From Bradyrhizobium sp. AUGA SZCCT0158 (GTDB lineage Bacteria > Pseudomonadota > Alphaproteobacteria > Rhizobiales > Xanthobacteraceae): 64,000 nucleotides of DNA. The translations under genes were made by a program, and so were the position numbers. The stretch is taken from contig NZ_JAFCME010000024.1 of the NCBI RefSeq assembly GCF_018130065.1, positions 27,977-91,976 on the forward strand, in the 5' to 3' direction. A model generated the notes under the pieces. It was not told the DNA's origin and searched no databases. It worked only from the letters and a program-made list of their open reading frames with translations. Of this stretch, positions 32,686 to 41,507 are shown one piece after another (the stretch's first letter is position 1; every line of letters starts with the position of its first letter).

Positions 32686-32836
32686 CCCTCTCCCCTTGTG
32701 GGAGAGGGCATCACCGTTGCTAGCCTCGTGCTCAGTAGGGTGAAGGGTTGGCTCCGCAAATAGAACTTTCTCTGCGGAGAGAACCCCTCATCCGGCGCTT
32801 CGCGCCACCTTCTCCCACAAGGGGAGAAGGGAAGAG
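32686..32836. repeat. Palindromic repeat, CTCCCCTTGTGGGAG family
   Basis: CCTCTCCCCTTGTGGGAGAG at the left and TCTCCCACAAGGGGAGAAGG at the right, with AACCCCTCATCC inside. Lies between crotonase and SDR genes of the same strand. Confidence 0.82.
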
Positions 32837-32839
32837 GAA

Positions 32840-33598
32840 CTACCGCGGCGCCATGCGGATGGCGCCGTCGAGGCGGATGGTTTCGCCGTTGAGCATCGGG
32901 TTCTCGACGATGTGGACCGCGAGGTTGCCGTACTCGGAAGCATCGCCAAGACGTGCCGGATGCGGCACCTGCGCGCCGAGGCTCTTTCGCGCTTCCTCGT
33001 TCAATCCCATCAGCAGTGGCGTCAGGAACAGGCCCGGTGCGATCGTGTTGACGCGGATTTTCAGGCTGGCGAGATCGCGCGCGGCCGGCAGCGTGAGGCC
33101 GACGACGCCGCCCTTCGAAGCCGAATAGGCGATCTGGCCAATCTGGCCTTCATAGGCCGCGACGCTGGCGGTGTTGATGGCAACGCCGCGCTCTTCACCG
33201 ATCGGGGGCGCGGTGGCGAGCCGTTCGGCGAACAGGCGCAGCACGTTGAAGGTGCCGATCAGGTTGACGTTGATGATGCGGACGAATTTGGCCAGCGGAT
33301 AGACGCCGTCCTTGCCGACGGTACGCTGCGAGCCGCCGATGCCGGCGCAGTTCATCAGCACGCGCGCGATGCCGTGCGCGGCTTCGGCCTTGGCGATCGC
33401 AGCCTTGATCGCTTCCTCGTCGGTGACGTCGGCATGCAGGGCGACGCCCTTCACTTCGGCGGCGACGGCTTCGGCGTTTTCCTTGTTCTGGTCGATCACG
33501 CCGATTTTCGCGCCCTTGGCGGCCATGGCGCGGGCGGTAGCGGCACCGAGTCCGGAGCCACCGCCGGTGATGAGAACGGCAACGTCTTGTAACTGCAT
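32840..33598 (-). CDS. SDR-family 3-hydroxyacyl-CoA dehydrogenase-like oxidoreductase
   Basis: This 252-residue protein has LITGGGSGLGAATA, NCAGIGG, INTASVAAYEGQIGQIAYSASKGGV (Ser-Tyr-Lys catalytic set) and the ending NGETIRLDGAIRMAPR. More than half the residues appear identical to the SDR at 3452-4213, including the same N-terminus MQL and C-terminus RMAPR. It belongs with the HSD10-like dehydrogenases that oxidise 3-hydroxyacyl-CoA. On the same strand as the crotonase, but with a repeat in between. Confidence 0.9.
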   Translation of the reverse strand: MQLQDVAVLITGGGSGLGAATARAMAAKGAKIGVIDQNKENAEAVAAEVKGVALHADVTDEEAIKAAIAKAEAAHGIARVLMNCAGIGGSQRTVGKDGVYPLAKFVRIINVNLIGTFNVLRLFAERLATAPPIGEERGVAINTASVAAYEGQIGQIAYSASKGGVVGLTLPAARDLASLKIRVNTIAPGLFLTPLLMGLNEEARKSLGAQVPHPARLGDASEYGNLAVHIVENPMLNGETIRLDGAIRMAPR

Positions 33599-33636
33599 GG
33601 TAACAACCTTTCCTTCCTTGTGCGTTTCTTCTCTAG

Positions 33637-33712
33637 ATGGCGAATGGCGAATGGCGAGTAGCGAATGGATGATGAACCATTCGCTATTCGCTATTCGCTA
33701 CTCGCCCATTCA
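33637..33712. repeat. Hairpin built of GCGAATG-type tandem units, overlapping the TetR stop codon
   Basis: The left arm contains ATGGCGAATGGCGAATGGCG and AGTAGCGAATGG; the right arm CCATTCGCTATTCGCTATTC and GCTACTCGCC. The two arms pair over about 30 bases around ATGATGAA. The right arm supplies the final codons of the TetR gene (NGRVANSE), whose stop lies inside it. It probably terminates TetR transcription. Confidence 0.7.
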
Positions 33713-34349
33713 ACATTCCGCCGCAGATCAGCGCTTCCATGTGCTTGATGTATTGGCGGCAGACTTCGTCGGTCACCGGACCGACGCCGGTCGCGCGCGA
33801 CATCGCGTGGCGGCCGAAGAACAGGTGATCGCAGGCGCCGACCAGGCTGGTGTAAAACATCACGGGATCGATGTTGCGGAACTCGCCCGCCTTGATGCCT
33901 TCGGCGAGCAGCCGCCGCTGGAAATCCAGCAAGGGCGCGACGAAGAATTTTGAAACCTCGTCGGCCGCTTCCGTGCTGCTTTCATGCAGCAGATAGTGGA
34001 TCAGCCGGTTCATGTACGGGAATTGGTAATAGGCGCGGATGATGCCGCCGATATGCAGCTTGAGTTTGGCGGTCGGCGAGATCGGCTGGCTGATCAGATA
34101 TTCGAGCTGCGACATTTCGGTTGCGGCATCGCGCGCCAACAGCGCCAGCAACAGGCCGTCCTTGTTGCCGAAATGATATTTCACCAAAGCGGCGTTGACG
34201 CCGGATTTCTGTGCGATGTCTGACAGCGACACCTCGATCGAGGCGCGCTCGATCATCAACTCGCTTGCCGCCACGAGCAGCTTCTCGGCGGTGGAGTTTT
34301 TGCCGGCCGTAAGTTTGGTCGGTATGCTGGTATTCAACCCTGATGCCAT
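33684..34349 (-). CDS. TetR-family transcriptional regulator
   Basis: This 221-residue protein has the TetR helix-turn-helix (STAEKLLVAASELMIERASIEVSLSDIAQKSGVNAALVKYHFGNKDGLLLALL, recognition helix ALVKYHF) and a ligand-binding domain ending MFYTSLVGACDHLFFG. ATG at 34349 is used; a TTG at 34403 adds 18 residues. It is divergent from the thiolase gene, 146 bases away, in front of the acyl-CoA operon, and probably represses both directions until an acyl-CoA binds (inference from related regulators). Its last codons come from a repeat hairpin. Confidence 0.88.
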   Translation of the reverse strand: MASGLNTSIPTKLTAGKNSTAEKLLVAASELMIERASIEVSLSDIAQKSGVNAALVKYHFGNKDGLLLALLARDAATEMSQLEYLISQPISPTAKLKLHIGGIIRAYYQFPYMNRLIHYLLHESSTEAADEVSKFFVAPLLDFQRRLLAEGIKAGEFRNIDPVMFYTSLVGACDHLFFGRHAMSRATGVGPVTDEVCRQYIKHMEALICGGMLNGRVANSE

Positions 34350-34404
34350 CACTGCCTGCCGGAAATCCGGGCGCACATAAGCGCATGCCGCGGCTGCACT
34401 CAAG

Positions 34405-34425
34405 AGTTAATTGATTGATTGACTA
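34405..34425. promoter_or_regulatory. AT-rich TTGATTGATTGAC repeat, candidate TetR operator
   Basis: GTTAATTGATTGATTGACTA is a phased triple TTGA repeat in the divergent promoter of the TetR and thiolase genes, clearly richer in AT than the surroundings. Regulators of this family bind such sites near their own promoters; here it is only a candidate. Confidence 0.4.
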
Positions 34426-34495
34426 AATCCCGGGCCGCCCCTTAAATCCGGCCATCATTCAATAGCCATCCAACAACAATTCAGGGAGAACAGAC

Positions 34496-35668
34496 ATGGC
34501 CGAGGCCTATATCGTTGCCACCGCTCGCACCGCCGGTGGCCGCAAGGGGGGACGTCTCGCAGGCTGGCATCCGGCCGATCTCGCCGCCTCGGTGCTGGAT
34601 TCCCTGGTCGACCGCACCGGCGTCGATCCCGCGCAGATCGAAGACGTCATCATGGGCTGCGTGATGCAGGCCGGCGAACAGTCCAATAATATCGGCCGCA
34701 ACGCCGTGATGGCTTCGAAGCTTCCCGAAAGCGTGCCCGCCACCTCGATCGACCGCCAGTGCGGCTCCTCGCAGCAGGCGCTGCATTTCGCTGCGCAAGC
34801 CGTGATGTCCGGCACCATGGATTGCGTGATCGCAGCCGGCGTGGAGTCGATGACGCGGGTGCCGATGGGCCTCGCCTCCTCGCTGCCGGCCAAGAACGGC
34901 TTTGGTCATTACAAGAGCCCGGGGATCGAGAAGCTCTACCCGAACATCATGTTCAGCCAGTTCACCGGCGCTGAAATGATGGCGGAGAAATACGGTCTGT
35001 CCAAGGATGAGCTCGATACCTATTCCTACAACAGCCACCAGCGCGCGATTGCGGCGACGCAAGCCGGCAAGTTCAAGGACGAGATCGTCTCGCTGCAGAT
35101 CACCCGCGCCGACGGCTCGACCGACACCCACCATATCGACGAAGGCATCCGCTTCGACGCCAGCCTCGACGGCATCAAGGGCGTCAAGTTGATCGCCGAG
35201 AACGGCAAGCACACCGCCGCCAGCGCCAGCCAGATCTGCGACGGCGCCTCCGGCGTGATGGTCGTCAACGAAAAGGGCCTCAAATCGCTCGGCGTCAAGC
35301 CGCTGGCGCGGATCCATCACCTCACCATGATGGGCGGCGATCCCGTGATCATGCTGGACGCGCCCTTGCACGCCACCAAGCGCGCGCTGGAGAAGGCCGG
35401 CATGTCGGTTAACGACATCGACCTGTTCGAGGTCAACGAGGCCTTTGCCGCCGTGCCGGTGGCGTGGCTGAAGACCACGGGTGCCGATCCTGAGCGGCTC
35501 AACGTCAATGGCGGTGCCATCGCGCTCGGCCACCCCCTCGGCGGCTCCGGCACCAAGCTGATGACCACGCTGGTCAACGCGCTGAAGCAGCGGGGCAAGC
35601 GCTATGGCCTGCAGACCATGTGCGAAGGCGGCGGCATGGCGAACGTGACGATCGTGGAGCGGCTGTAA
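34496..35668 (+). CDS. Acetyl-CoA C-acyltransferase (thiolase)
   Basis: This 390-residue thiolase has nucleophilic Cys89 in SIDRQCGSSQQALHFAAQAV, the second signature NVNGGAIALGHPLGGSGTKL with the catalytic histidine near 350, and the proton-donor cysteine in GLQTMCEGGGMAN near 379. It cleaves 3-ketoacyl-CoA with CoA, or condenses two acyl-CoAs. AGGGAG precedes the ATG. It would finish the beta-oxidation cycle begun by the neighbouring ligases, dehydrogenases, crotonases and SDRs. Confidence 0.95.
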   Translation: MAEAYIVATARTAGGRKGGRLAGWHPADLAASVLDSLVDRTGVDPAQIEDVIMGCVMQAGEQSNNIGRNAVMASKLPESVPATSIDRQCGSSQQALHFAAQAVMSGTMDCVIAAGVESMTRVPMGLASSLPAKNGFGHYKSPGIEKLYPNIMFSQFTGAEMMAEKYGLSKDELDTYSYNSHQRAIAATQAGKFKDEIVSLQITRADGSTDTHHIDEGIRFDASLDGIKGVKLIAENGKHTAASASQICDGASGVMVVNEKGLKSLGVKPLARIHHLTMMGGDPVIMLDAPLHATKRALEKAGMSVNDIDLFEVNEAFAAVPVAWLKTTGADPERLNVNGGAIALGHPLGGSGTKLMTTLVNALKQRGKRYGLQTMCEGGGMANVTIVERL

Positions 35669-35708
35669 GCTGTAGCCGCTGGCTGCAGATGTTGCGAATA
35701 AAAATGGT

Positions 35709-35853
35709 GTCGTCCCGGCCTTGAGCCGGGACCCATAACCACAGCACTTTGTGGTTATGCCGGGCTGGAGCTCCAGCCGATTTCAATAACTCAATTCGGT
35801 GGTAATGGGTCCCGGCTCCTGATGCGCAATTGCGCATTTGGGCCGGGACGACA
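35709..35853. repeat. Palindromic repeat, GTCGTCCCGGCCTTGAGCC family
   Basis: GTCGTCCCGGCCTTGAGCCG at the left, GGGCCGGGACGAC at the right, with GGGACCCATAAC / GTAATGGGTCCC and the palindrome TGCGCAATTGCGCA inside. It fills the gap between thiolase and ligase genes. Confidence 0.88.
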
Positions 35854-35878
35854 CCGGTGATTGTTTCAGGATTCTTCC

Positions 35879-37417
35879 ATGACCCACCCGTCGATCTACG
35901 CCCGCACGCATCCGAACAAGATCGCCTACCAGATGACGGGCACCGGAAAAGCAATCACCTATCGCGAGCTTGACGAACTCTCGAACCAGGGCGCGCATCT
36001 GTTCCGCTCGCTGGGCCTGAAGGCCGGCGACCACATCGCGTTCCTGATGGAGAACCGTCTGGCGTTCATGGAGATCTGCTGGGCGGCGCAACGCGCCGGG
36101 CTCTATTACACCGCGATCAGCCGCTACCTGACGGAAGACGAGATCGCTTACATCATCAAGGATTGCGGCGCCAAGGTCTTCATCACCACGCCGAAATGCG
36201 CCGAGAAGGTGCAAGGCCTGATCAAGGGCGAGCCGGGCGAACCGCTGTTCTTCATGGTCGACGAGCCCCAGGAAGGTTTCCGCTCCTGGGACAAGGAAGC
36301 GATTGCGCAACCGACGACGCCAATCGCGGACGAGGTTGCCGGCTACGACATGCTGTATTCGTCGGGCACGACCGGACGGCCGAAAGGCATCAAGAAGGCG
36401 TTCGAGGGCAACAGGATCGACGTGCCCAACCAGTTCCTGAAAGTCCTCTGCGGCGACATGTGCGGCATGAACGCTGACAGCATCTACCTGTCGCCGGCAC
36501 CGCTCTATCACGCGGCACCGCTGCGCTTCAACATGATGGCGACCATCCTCGGCGGCACCTCCATCATCATGGAGTCCTTCGACGCCGAGGAATTTTTGAA
36601 ACTGGTCGAAAAATACAAGGCCACCCAGTCGCAGCTGGTGCCCACCATGTTCGTGCGCATGCTGAAGCTGCCGGAGGAGGTGCGCGCGCGCTACGACGTT
36701 TCGACGTTGAAGGGCGCGATCCACGCCGCCGCGCCCTGCCCGGTCGATGTGAAAGCCAAGATGATCGAATGGTGGGGACCGATCCTGATCGAGTATTACG
36801 CGGGCTCCGAGGGCAACGGCGTCACCGTATCGAACTCGCAGCAATGGCTGAGCCATCGCGGCACCGTCGGCCGCGCCGTGGTTGGCAAGGTCAAGATTCT
36901 GGACGAGAACGACCAGGAAGCGCCCACCGGGCAGATCGGCACGGTGTACTTTGCGGATGCGCCTGTGTTCGCCTATCACAACGATCCCGAGAAGACGAAA
37001 CGCGCCTACAACGAGCGCGGCTGGTCGACGCTCGGCGACGTCGGCTATCTCGACGACGAGGGCTTTCTCTACCTCACCGACCGCAAGAGCTACATGATCA
37101 TTTCAGGCGGCGTGAACATCTACCCGCAGGAGACCGAGGACGTGCTGATCACCCATCCCGGTGTGGCCGACGTCGCGGTGTTCGGCGTGCCGAACGAGGA
37201 AATGGGCGAAGAGGTCAAAGCGGTGGTGCAGCCGCATGACATGGCCAAAGCCGGCAAGGAGCTCGAGGCCGAGCTGATCCTGTTCTGCCGCAAGCATTTG
37301 TCGCCGATCAAATGCCCGAAGAGCATCGATTTCGAGGCCGAACTGCCGCGCACGCCGACCGGCAAGCTGGTGAAGCGGCATCTGCGGGACCGGTATTGGC
37401 CGAAGCCGAAGGGGTAG
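35879..37417 (+). CDS. Acyl-CoA synthetase (AMP-forming, FadD-like)
   Basis: This 512-residue ligase has P-loop YSSGTTGRPKGIKKAF, YYAGSEGNG, the RGWSTLGDVGYLDDEGFLYLTDRKSYMIISGGVNIYPQE core and the C-terminal lysine motif PRTPTGKLVKRHLRD. It is different in type from the two feruloyl-like ligases and resembles medium- or cyclic-acid FadD3/FadD13-like enzymes. ATG at 35879 has AGGA 7 bases upstream. On the same strand as the thiolase, separated by a repeat. Confidence 0.93.
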   Translation: MTHPSIYARTHPNKIAYQMTGTGKAITYRELDELSNQGAHLFRSLGLKAGDHIAFLMENRLAFMEICWAAQRAGLYYTAISRYLTEDEIAYIIKDCGAKVFITTPKCAEKVQGLIKGEPGEPLFFMVDEPQEGFRSWDKEAIAQPTTPIADEVAGYDMLYSSGTTGRPKGIKKAFEGNRIDVPNQFLKVLCGDMCGMNADSIYLSPAPLYHAAPLRFNMMATILGGTSIIMESFDAEEFLKLVEKYKATQSQLVPTMFVRMLKLPEEVRARYDVSTLKGAIHAAAPCPVDVKAKMIEWWGPILIEYYAGSEGNGVTVSNSQQWLSHRGTVGRAVVGKVKILDENDQEAPTGQIGTVYFADAPVFAYHNDPEKTKRAYNERGWSTLGDVGYLDDEGFLYLTDRKSYMIISGGVNIYPQETEDVLITHPGVADVAVFGVPNEEMGEEVKAVVQPHDMAKAGKELEAELILFCRKHLSPIKCPKSIDFEAELPRTPTGKLVKRHLRDRYWPKPKG

Positions 37418-37423
37418 GCTTCC

Positions 37424-37608
37424 TTCCCTTCTCCCCTTGTGGGAGAAGGTGGCATAGGCGGCCTTTCGGCCGCCGTTCTAAGAACGCCGATGCTTTGCAT
37501 CGGCTATGGCGCCGGATGAGGGGTCTCTATCCGCGGAGACAGACCCCTCACCCGTCCGCGATGCTTCCGCATCGCGTCCACCCTCTCCCACAAGGGGAGA
37601 GGGGAAGA
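37424..37608. repeat. Palindromic repeat, TTCTCCCCTTGTGGGAG family
   Basis: CCCTTCTCCCCTTGTGGGAG at the left and CTCCCACAAGGGGAGAGGGG at the right. It shares GGCGCCGGATGAGGGGTCTC and the ATCGGCTATGGCGCC block with 24507-24702. Confidence 0.87.
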
Positions 37609-37621
37609 AAGGCGAGAACCC

Positions 37622-38776
37622 ATGGCTGATCTCCCCGACATCCCGCTCCCCTCCGGCATCCGCTCGCGTTACGTCGACGGTATCAACGGGCTGCGCATGC
37701 ACGTGCTCGAAGCCGGCTTTGAGACCCGCGGCCGGCCCTGCGTGCTGCTGCTGCACGGCTTTCCCGAGCTCGCGTTCAGCTGGCGCAAGGTGATGCCGCA
37801 GCTGGCGACTGCCGGCTATCACGTGATCGCGCCGGACCAGCGCGGCTATGGCCGCACCACGGGGTGGGATGCCAATTACGACGGCGATCTCGCCTCGTTC
37901 CGGCTGACCAACCTGGTGCGCGACGCGCTCGGGCTGGTGTCGGCGTTCGGCTACAAAAGCGTCGATGCCGTGATCGGGCATGATTTCGGCTCGTCGGTCG
38001 CGGCCTGGTGCGCGCTGCTGCGGCCGGATGTGTTCCGGTCGGTCGCGCTGATGAGCGCACCGTTCGCAGGGCCGCCGGCGCTGCCGTTCAACACCGCGGA
38101 TGCACCGGCCAAGCCGGCCGCGGAAGACCCCATCCATCGCGAGTTGGCGGCGCTGCCGAGGCCGCGCAAACATTACCAGTGGTACTATTCGACGCGCGAG
38201 GCCAACGCCAACATGCATCACGCGCCGCAGGGCGTGCATGATTTCCTGCGCGCCTACTACCATCACAAGAGCGCGGACTGGAAAGACAACGCGCCCTATC
38301 CGCTGAAATCATGGACGGCGGCCGAAATCGCCAAACTGCCGACCTATTATGTGATGGATTTTGTAAAGGACATGGCCGCGACCGTCGCCGAGGAAATGCC
38401 CTCTGCCGCCGCCATCGCCGCGAACACATGGCTGCCGGACAGCGAACTCTCGTTCTACAGCGCCGAATATACCCGCACCGGTTTTCAGGGCGGCTTGCAA
38501 TGGTATCGCTGCGGCACGTCCGGCGCGTTTCTGCCTGAATTGCAGACCTGGTCGGGCCGCACCATCGACGTGCCCTCGGCCTTCATCTCGGGCAAGCAGG
38601 ATTGGGGCACCTACCAGCGCCCCGGCGTGTTCGAGGCTATGCAGTCAAAAGCCTGCACCAACATGATCGGCTGTCATCTCGTCGATGGCGCCGGCCATTG
38701 GGTACAGCAGGAACAGTCAGCAGAAGTCAGCCGGCTGCTGCTGCAGTTTTTGGAAAAGGCCAAATCTGCGCGCTAG
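37622..38776 (+). CDS. Epoxide hydrolase-like alpha/beta hydrolase
   Basis: This 384-residue protein contains LLLHGFPELAFSWRKVMPQLA (HGxP oxyanion motif), APDQRGYGRTTGWDAN and VIGHDFGSSVAAWCALLRPDVF, where Asp in GHDFGS takes the nucleophile position typical of epoxide hydrolases and haloalkane dehalogenases rather than serine. The catalytic histidine is in DGAGHWVQQEQ near the end. The cap domain is larger than in the 300-residue bacterial enzymes. Likely substrate is an epoxide; a dehalogenase role is less likely without the halide-binding Trp pair being obvious. Confidence 0.85.
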   Translation: MADLPDIPLPSGIRSRYVDGINGLRMHVLEAGFETRGRPCVLLLHGFPELAFSWRKVMPQLATAGYHVIAPDQRGYGRTTGWDANYDGDLASFRLTNLVRDALGLVSAFGYKSVDAVIGHDFGSSVAAWCALLRPDVFRSVALMSAPFAGPPALPFNTADAPAKPAAEDPIHRELAALPRPRKHYQWYYSTREANANMHHAPQGVHDFLRAYYHHKSADWKDNAPYPLKSWTAAEIAKLPTYYVMDFVKDMAATVAEEMPSAAAIAANTWLPDSELSFYSAEYTRTGFQGGLQWYRCGTSGAFLPELQTWSGRTIDVPSAFISGKQDWGTYQRPGVFEAMQSKACTNMIGCHLVDGAGHWVQQEQSAEVSRLLLQFLEKAKSAR

Positions 38777-38786
38777 GGTTGGCGGC

Positions 38787-39353
38787 TCATCTCGGATTCG
38801 CGGCATCCGCCGCGATCCGGCCGAACATTCGAAAGTCATGAAACGCACCCTTGAACCAGGCTTTTTGCCGCATGGTGCCTTCATACTGAAAGCCTGACTT
38901 TTCCAGCACGCGGTCGGACGCGGCGTTGCCGGGCAACGTCCAGGCATCGATGCGATTGAGCCTGAACGTCTGATGTCCGTACGCCACCACGGCCCGCACC
39001 GCCTCCGTCATCAGGCCCTTGCCCCAATAGTCCGGATGCAGCTCGTAGCCGATCTGGCCGCACCGCCATTTCTTCTCGATGCTGTTGAAGCGGATCGCAC
39101 CGGCCAGTGCCCTTGTGCCGCTGATCTCGATGATCCAGCCACAACCCTTGCCGGAGCCGTGGAGCCTGGACATCCAGCGCACGGACCGTTCGACTTGCGC
39201 CGTGGATGGTGCATCGGGCCAGTTGGAAAAACGCGTTACATCGGGAACCGACATCAGCGCCCGAACCGCTGGAACATCCTTTGGAGTCGCAGCCCGCAAC
39301 GTCAGCCGCTTGGTGGACAGCGCGGGAAACTTTCGGTTCGCGGTCGGTGGCAT
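38787..39353 (-). CDS. GNAT-family N-acetyltransferase (RimJ/RimL-like)
   Basis: This 188-residue protein begins with STKRLTLRAATPKDVPAVRALM and has IGYELHPDYWGKGLMTEAVRAVVAYG, the acetyl-CoA pyrophosphate-binding segment (Q/R-x-x-G-x-G/A type), plus RIDAWTLPGNAASDRVLEKSGFQYEG. This is the RimJ/RimL pattern. Target (protein N-terminus or small amine) unknown. It is convergent with the epoxide hydrolase gene, stops 10 bases apart. Confidence 0.88.
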   Translation of the reverse strand: MPPTANRKFPALSTKRLTLRAATPKDVPAVRALMSVPDVTRFSNWPDAPSTAQVERSVRWMSRLHGSGKGCGWIIEISGTRALAGAIRFNSIEKKWRCGQIGYELHPDYWGKGLMTEAVRAVVAYGHQTFRLNRIDAWTLPGNAASDRVLEKSGFQYEGTMRQKAWFKGAFHDFRMFGRIAADAANPR

Positions 39354-39539
39354 GGATTCCTCGCCGTTTGATTTTTCTTCGGGAATTCAAGACGTGTTGA
39401 TCGAGACTACAGCGCGAGCGGGGCGCTCGCCACCAGTTGCCAACAGAACCACCCCGCCGATGTACAGCTATTGCTCTTGCGGCGCCCCGCCAAACTGAGC
39501 ATCATCCGCGCCGCCTCAAGAACAGACCGGGAGCAAGCC

Positions 39540-41012
39540 TTGGCCAAGTCGCAATGGAGTTTCAAGACCGCCGTCGAACTGTCGGCAGCGCTCGCTGCGA
39601 AAAAAGTTTCCGCCGTCGAGCTGGCGCAGGACGCGATCGGCCGCATCGAGCGGCACGATGCCAAGATAAACGCGATCTGCGTGCGCGATTTCGACAGCGG
39701 CCTCGCCGCTGCGCGTGCCGCCGATGCGGAACTGGCGCGCGGCGTCAGCAAGCCGCTGCTCGGCATCCCCATGACAGTGAAGGAATCCTTCAATGTCGCG
39801 GGCCTGCCCACGACCTGGGGCAATCCGGCACAGAAGGACTTCAAGCCAACCGAAGACGCGCTGCCTATTTCCCGCGTCAAGGCTGCCGGCGGCGTGATCC
39901 TCGGCAAGACCAACGTGCCGGTCGGGCTCGCCGACTGGCAGAGCTACAACGACATCTACGGCACGACAAACAATCCGTTCGATCTCGGCCGCACGCCGGG
40001 CGGCTCGTCCGGCGGATCGGCGGCGGCGCTCGCGGCCGGCTACGGCGCGCTGTCGCTCGGCTCCGACATCGGCGGCTCCTTGCGCGTGCCGGCCTTTCAC
40101 TGCGGCATCTATGCGCACAAGCCGACCTTCGACCTCGTGGCCATGCGCGGCCACACACCGCCGCCCTTGCCGCCGCTGCCGTCCAATCGCGATCTATCCG
40201 TGATCGGACCGATGGCTCGCGGCGCGGCCGATCTCTCGCTGCTGCTCGATGTGATGGCCGGCCCCGACCCGCTCGACGCCGGCAAGGGTTACAGACTGGA
40301 ACTACCAGCGGCGCGCCACACCGCGTTGAAGGATTTCCGCGTGCTGCTGATCGACACCGATCCGTTGATGCCGACCGACAAGGTGGTGCGCGGAACGCTG
40401 GAAACACTTGCCGCCAATCTCGCCAAGGCCGGCGTCAGTGTCGAGCGGCAAAGCCGGCTGCTGCCCGACTTCTCCGCATCGAGCCGGCTCTATATGCGGA
40501 TGCTGCTGTCGTTCCTCGCGGCGTCCTTTGCGCCCGAGGTCTATGCCGACGCGCAAGCCGCCGCGGCCTCACTTCCAGCGGACGATATGAGCCTTGGCGC
40601 CGAGCGCCTGCGCGGCATCGCGCTCAGCCATCGCGACTGGCTGATGGCCGACGGCGGGCGCGTACGTCTGCGGGCGCAATGGCGCGAGCTGTTCAAGACG
40701 TTTGACGCCGTGATCTGCCCGATCATGCCGACGCCGGCCTATCCGCACGATCACTCGGCCGACCAGGAACAACGGCGCATCAGGATCGACGGCAGGGATT
40801 ACGTCTATCCGGATCAGCTCGCCTGGCCCGGCATCGCCACCCTGCCCGGCCTGCCCTCCACCGCGATCCCGACCGGCTTCGCGCCGGATGGATTGCCGAT
40901 CGGCGTGCAGATCGTCGGCCCCTGGCTGGAGGACCGCACACCCTTGAGGCTCGCCGAGCTGATCGAGCGCGAATTCGGCGGGTTCAAGCCGCCGCCGATG
41001 TTGGATGATTGA
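39540..41012 (+). CDS. Amidase (amidase-signature family)
   Basis: This 490-residue protein has the Ser-cisSer-Lys triad: Lys81 in PMTVKESFNVAG, cis-Ser156 in PGGSSGGSAAALAAG and nucleophile Ser180 in SLGSDIGGSLRVPA. Starts with TTG at 39540, 6 bases after GGGAG; an ATG further upstream would add unrelated residues. These hydrolases cleave carboxamides to acid and ammonia. It is not GatA, which normally sits with gatB/gatC. Linkage to the acid-activating enzymes nearby suggests it could release an acid that then enters CoA metabolism (inference). Confidence 0.92.
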   Translation: MAKSQWSFKTAVELSAALAAKKVSAVELAQDAIGRIERHDAKINAICVRDFDSGLAAARAADAELARGVSKPLLGIPMTVKESFNVAGLPTTWGNPAQKDFKPTEDALPISRVKAAGGVILGKTNVPVGLADWQSYNDIYGTTNNPFDLGRTPGGSSGGSAAALAAGYGALSLGSDIGGSLRVPAFHCGIYAHKPTFDLVAMRGHTPPPLPPLPSNRDLSVIGPMARGAADLSLLLDVMAGPDPLDAGKGYRLELPAARHTALKDFRVLLIDTDPLMPTDKVVRGTLETLAANLAKAGVSVERQSRLLPDFSASSRLYMRMLLSFLAASFAPEVYADAQAAAASLPADDMSLGAERLRGIALSHRDWLMADGGRVRLRAQWRELFKTFDAVICPIMPTPAYPHDHSADQEQRRIRIDGRDYVYPDQLAWPGIATLPGLPSTAIPTGFAPDGLPIGVQIVGPWLEDRTPLRLAELIEREFGGFKPPPMLDD

Positions 41013-41032
41013 AGGGCTAGCAACGGCAACAC

Positions 41033-41125
41033 CGTCATTGCGAGCGTAGCGACGCAATCCATCGTGCCGCAAAGGAAGCATAGATTGCTTCGTCGCTTCG
41101 CTCCTCGCAATGACGGAATGAAATA
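41033..41125. repeat. Inverted repeat, ATTGCGAGCGTAGCGACGC family
   Basis: GTCATTGCGAGCGTAGCGAC at the left, GTCGCTTCGCTCCTCGCAAT at the right, with GCAATCCATC / ATAGATTGC between. Related to 13180-13291. Confidence 0.85.
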
Positions 41126-41136
41126 GGGGAGACCCC

Positions 41137-41490
41137 ATGAGTAACGACATCGAACAACTCACCACGCTGAACCGCGACTATATCGACTCGGTGCAGAACA
41201 GCGACGTCAAACGCTTCGATCAGATTCTGGCGCCGGATTTCTACTGCTCCAATCCCGACAAGTCGCTGGTCGACCGATCGGGCTTCCTCAAGCAGACCGC
41301 CGTTCCGGTGACGATCCGGAATCTGCGGGCCGAAGACGTCAAAATCCGCGTGCTCGGCGACTTCGCGATCATCCACGCTGCGACGCGTTATACGACGGCG
41401 GACGGGCACGAAGCGCAAGGACGGTATACCGATTGCTGGGCGAAGCAGAACGGGAAATGGCTGGCCGTATCAGCGCATGTGTCGCGGTAG
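41137..41490 (+). CDS. NTF2-like (SnoaL/DUF4440) protein
   Basis: This 117-residue cone-shaped-fold protein reads LTTLNRDYIDSVQNSDVKRFDQILAPDFYCSNPDKSLVDRSGFL and ends GRYTDCWAKQNGKWLAVSAHVSR, the DUF4440 pattern. Members are ketosteroid-isomerase-like or ligand-binding domains. No catalytic role can be assigned. GGGGAG lies upstream of the ATG. Confidence 0.85.
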   Translation: MSNDIEQLTTLNRDYIDSVQNSDVKRFDQILAPDFYCSNPDKSLVDRSGFLKQTAVPVTIRNLRAEDVKIRVLGDFAIIHAATRYTTADGHEAQGRYTDCWAKQNGKWLAVSAHVSR

Positions 41491-41507
41491 GTGCCAAAAC
41501 CGCAGGC

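Noticed and set aside
39540..41012. GatA subunit of the tRNA amidotransferase
   Set aside because: No gatB or gatC neighbour and the sequence looks like a general amidase.
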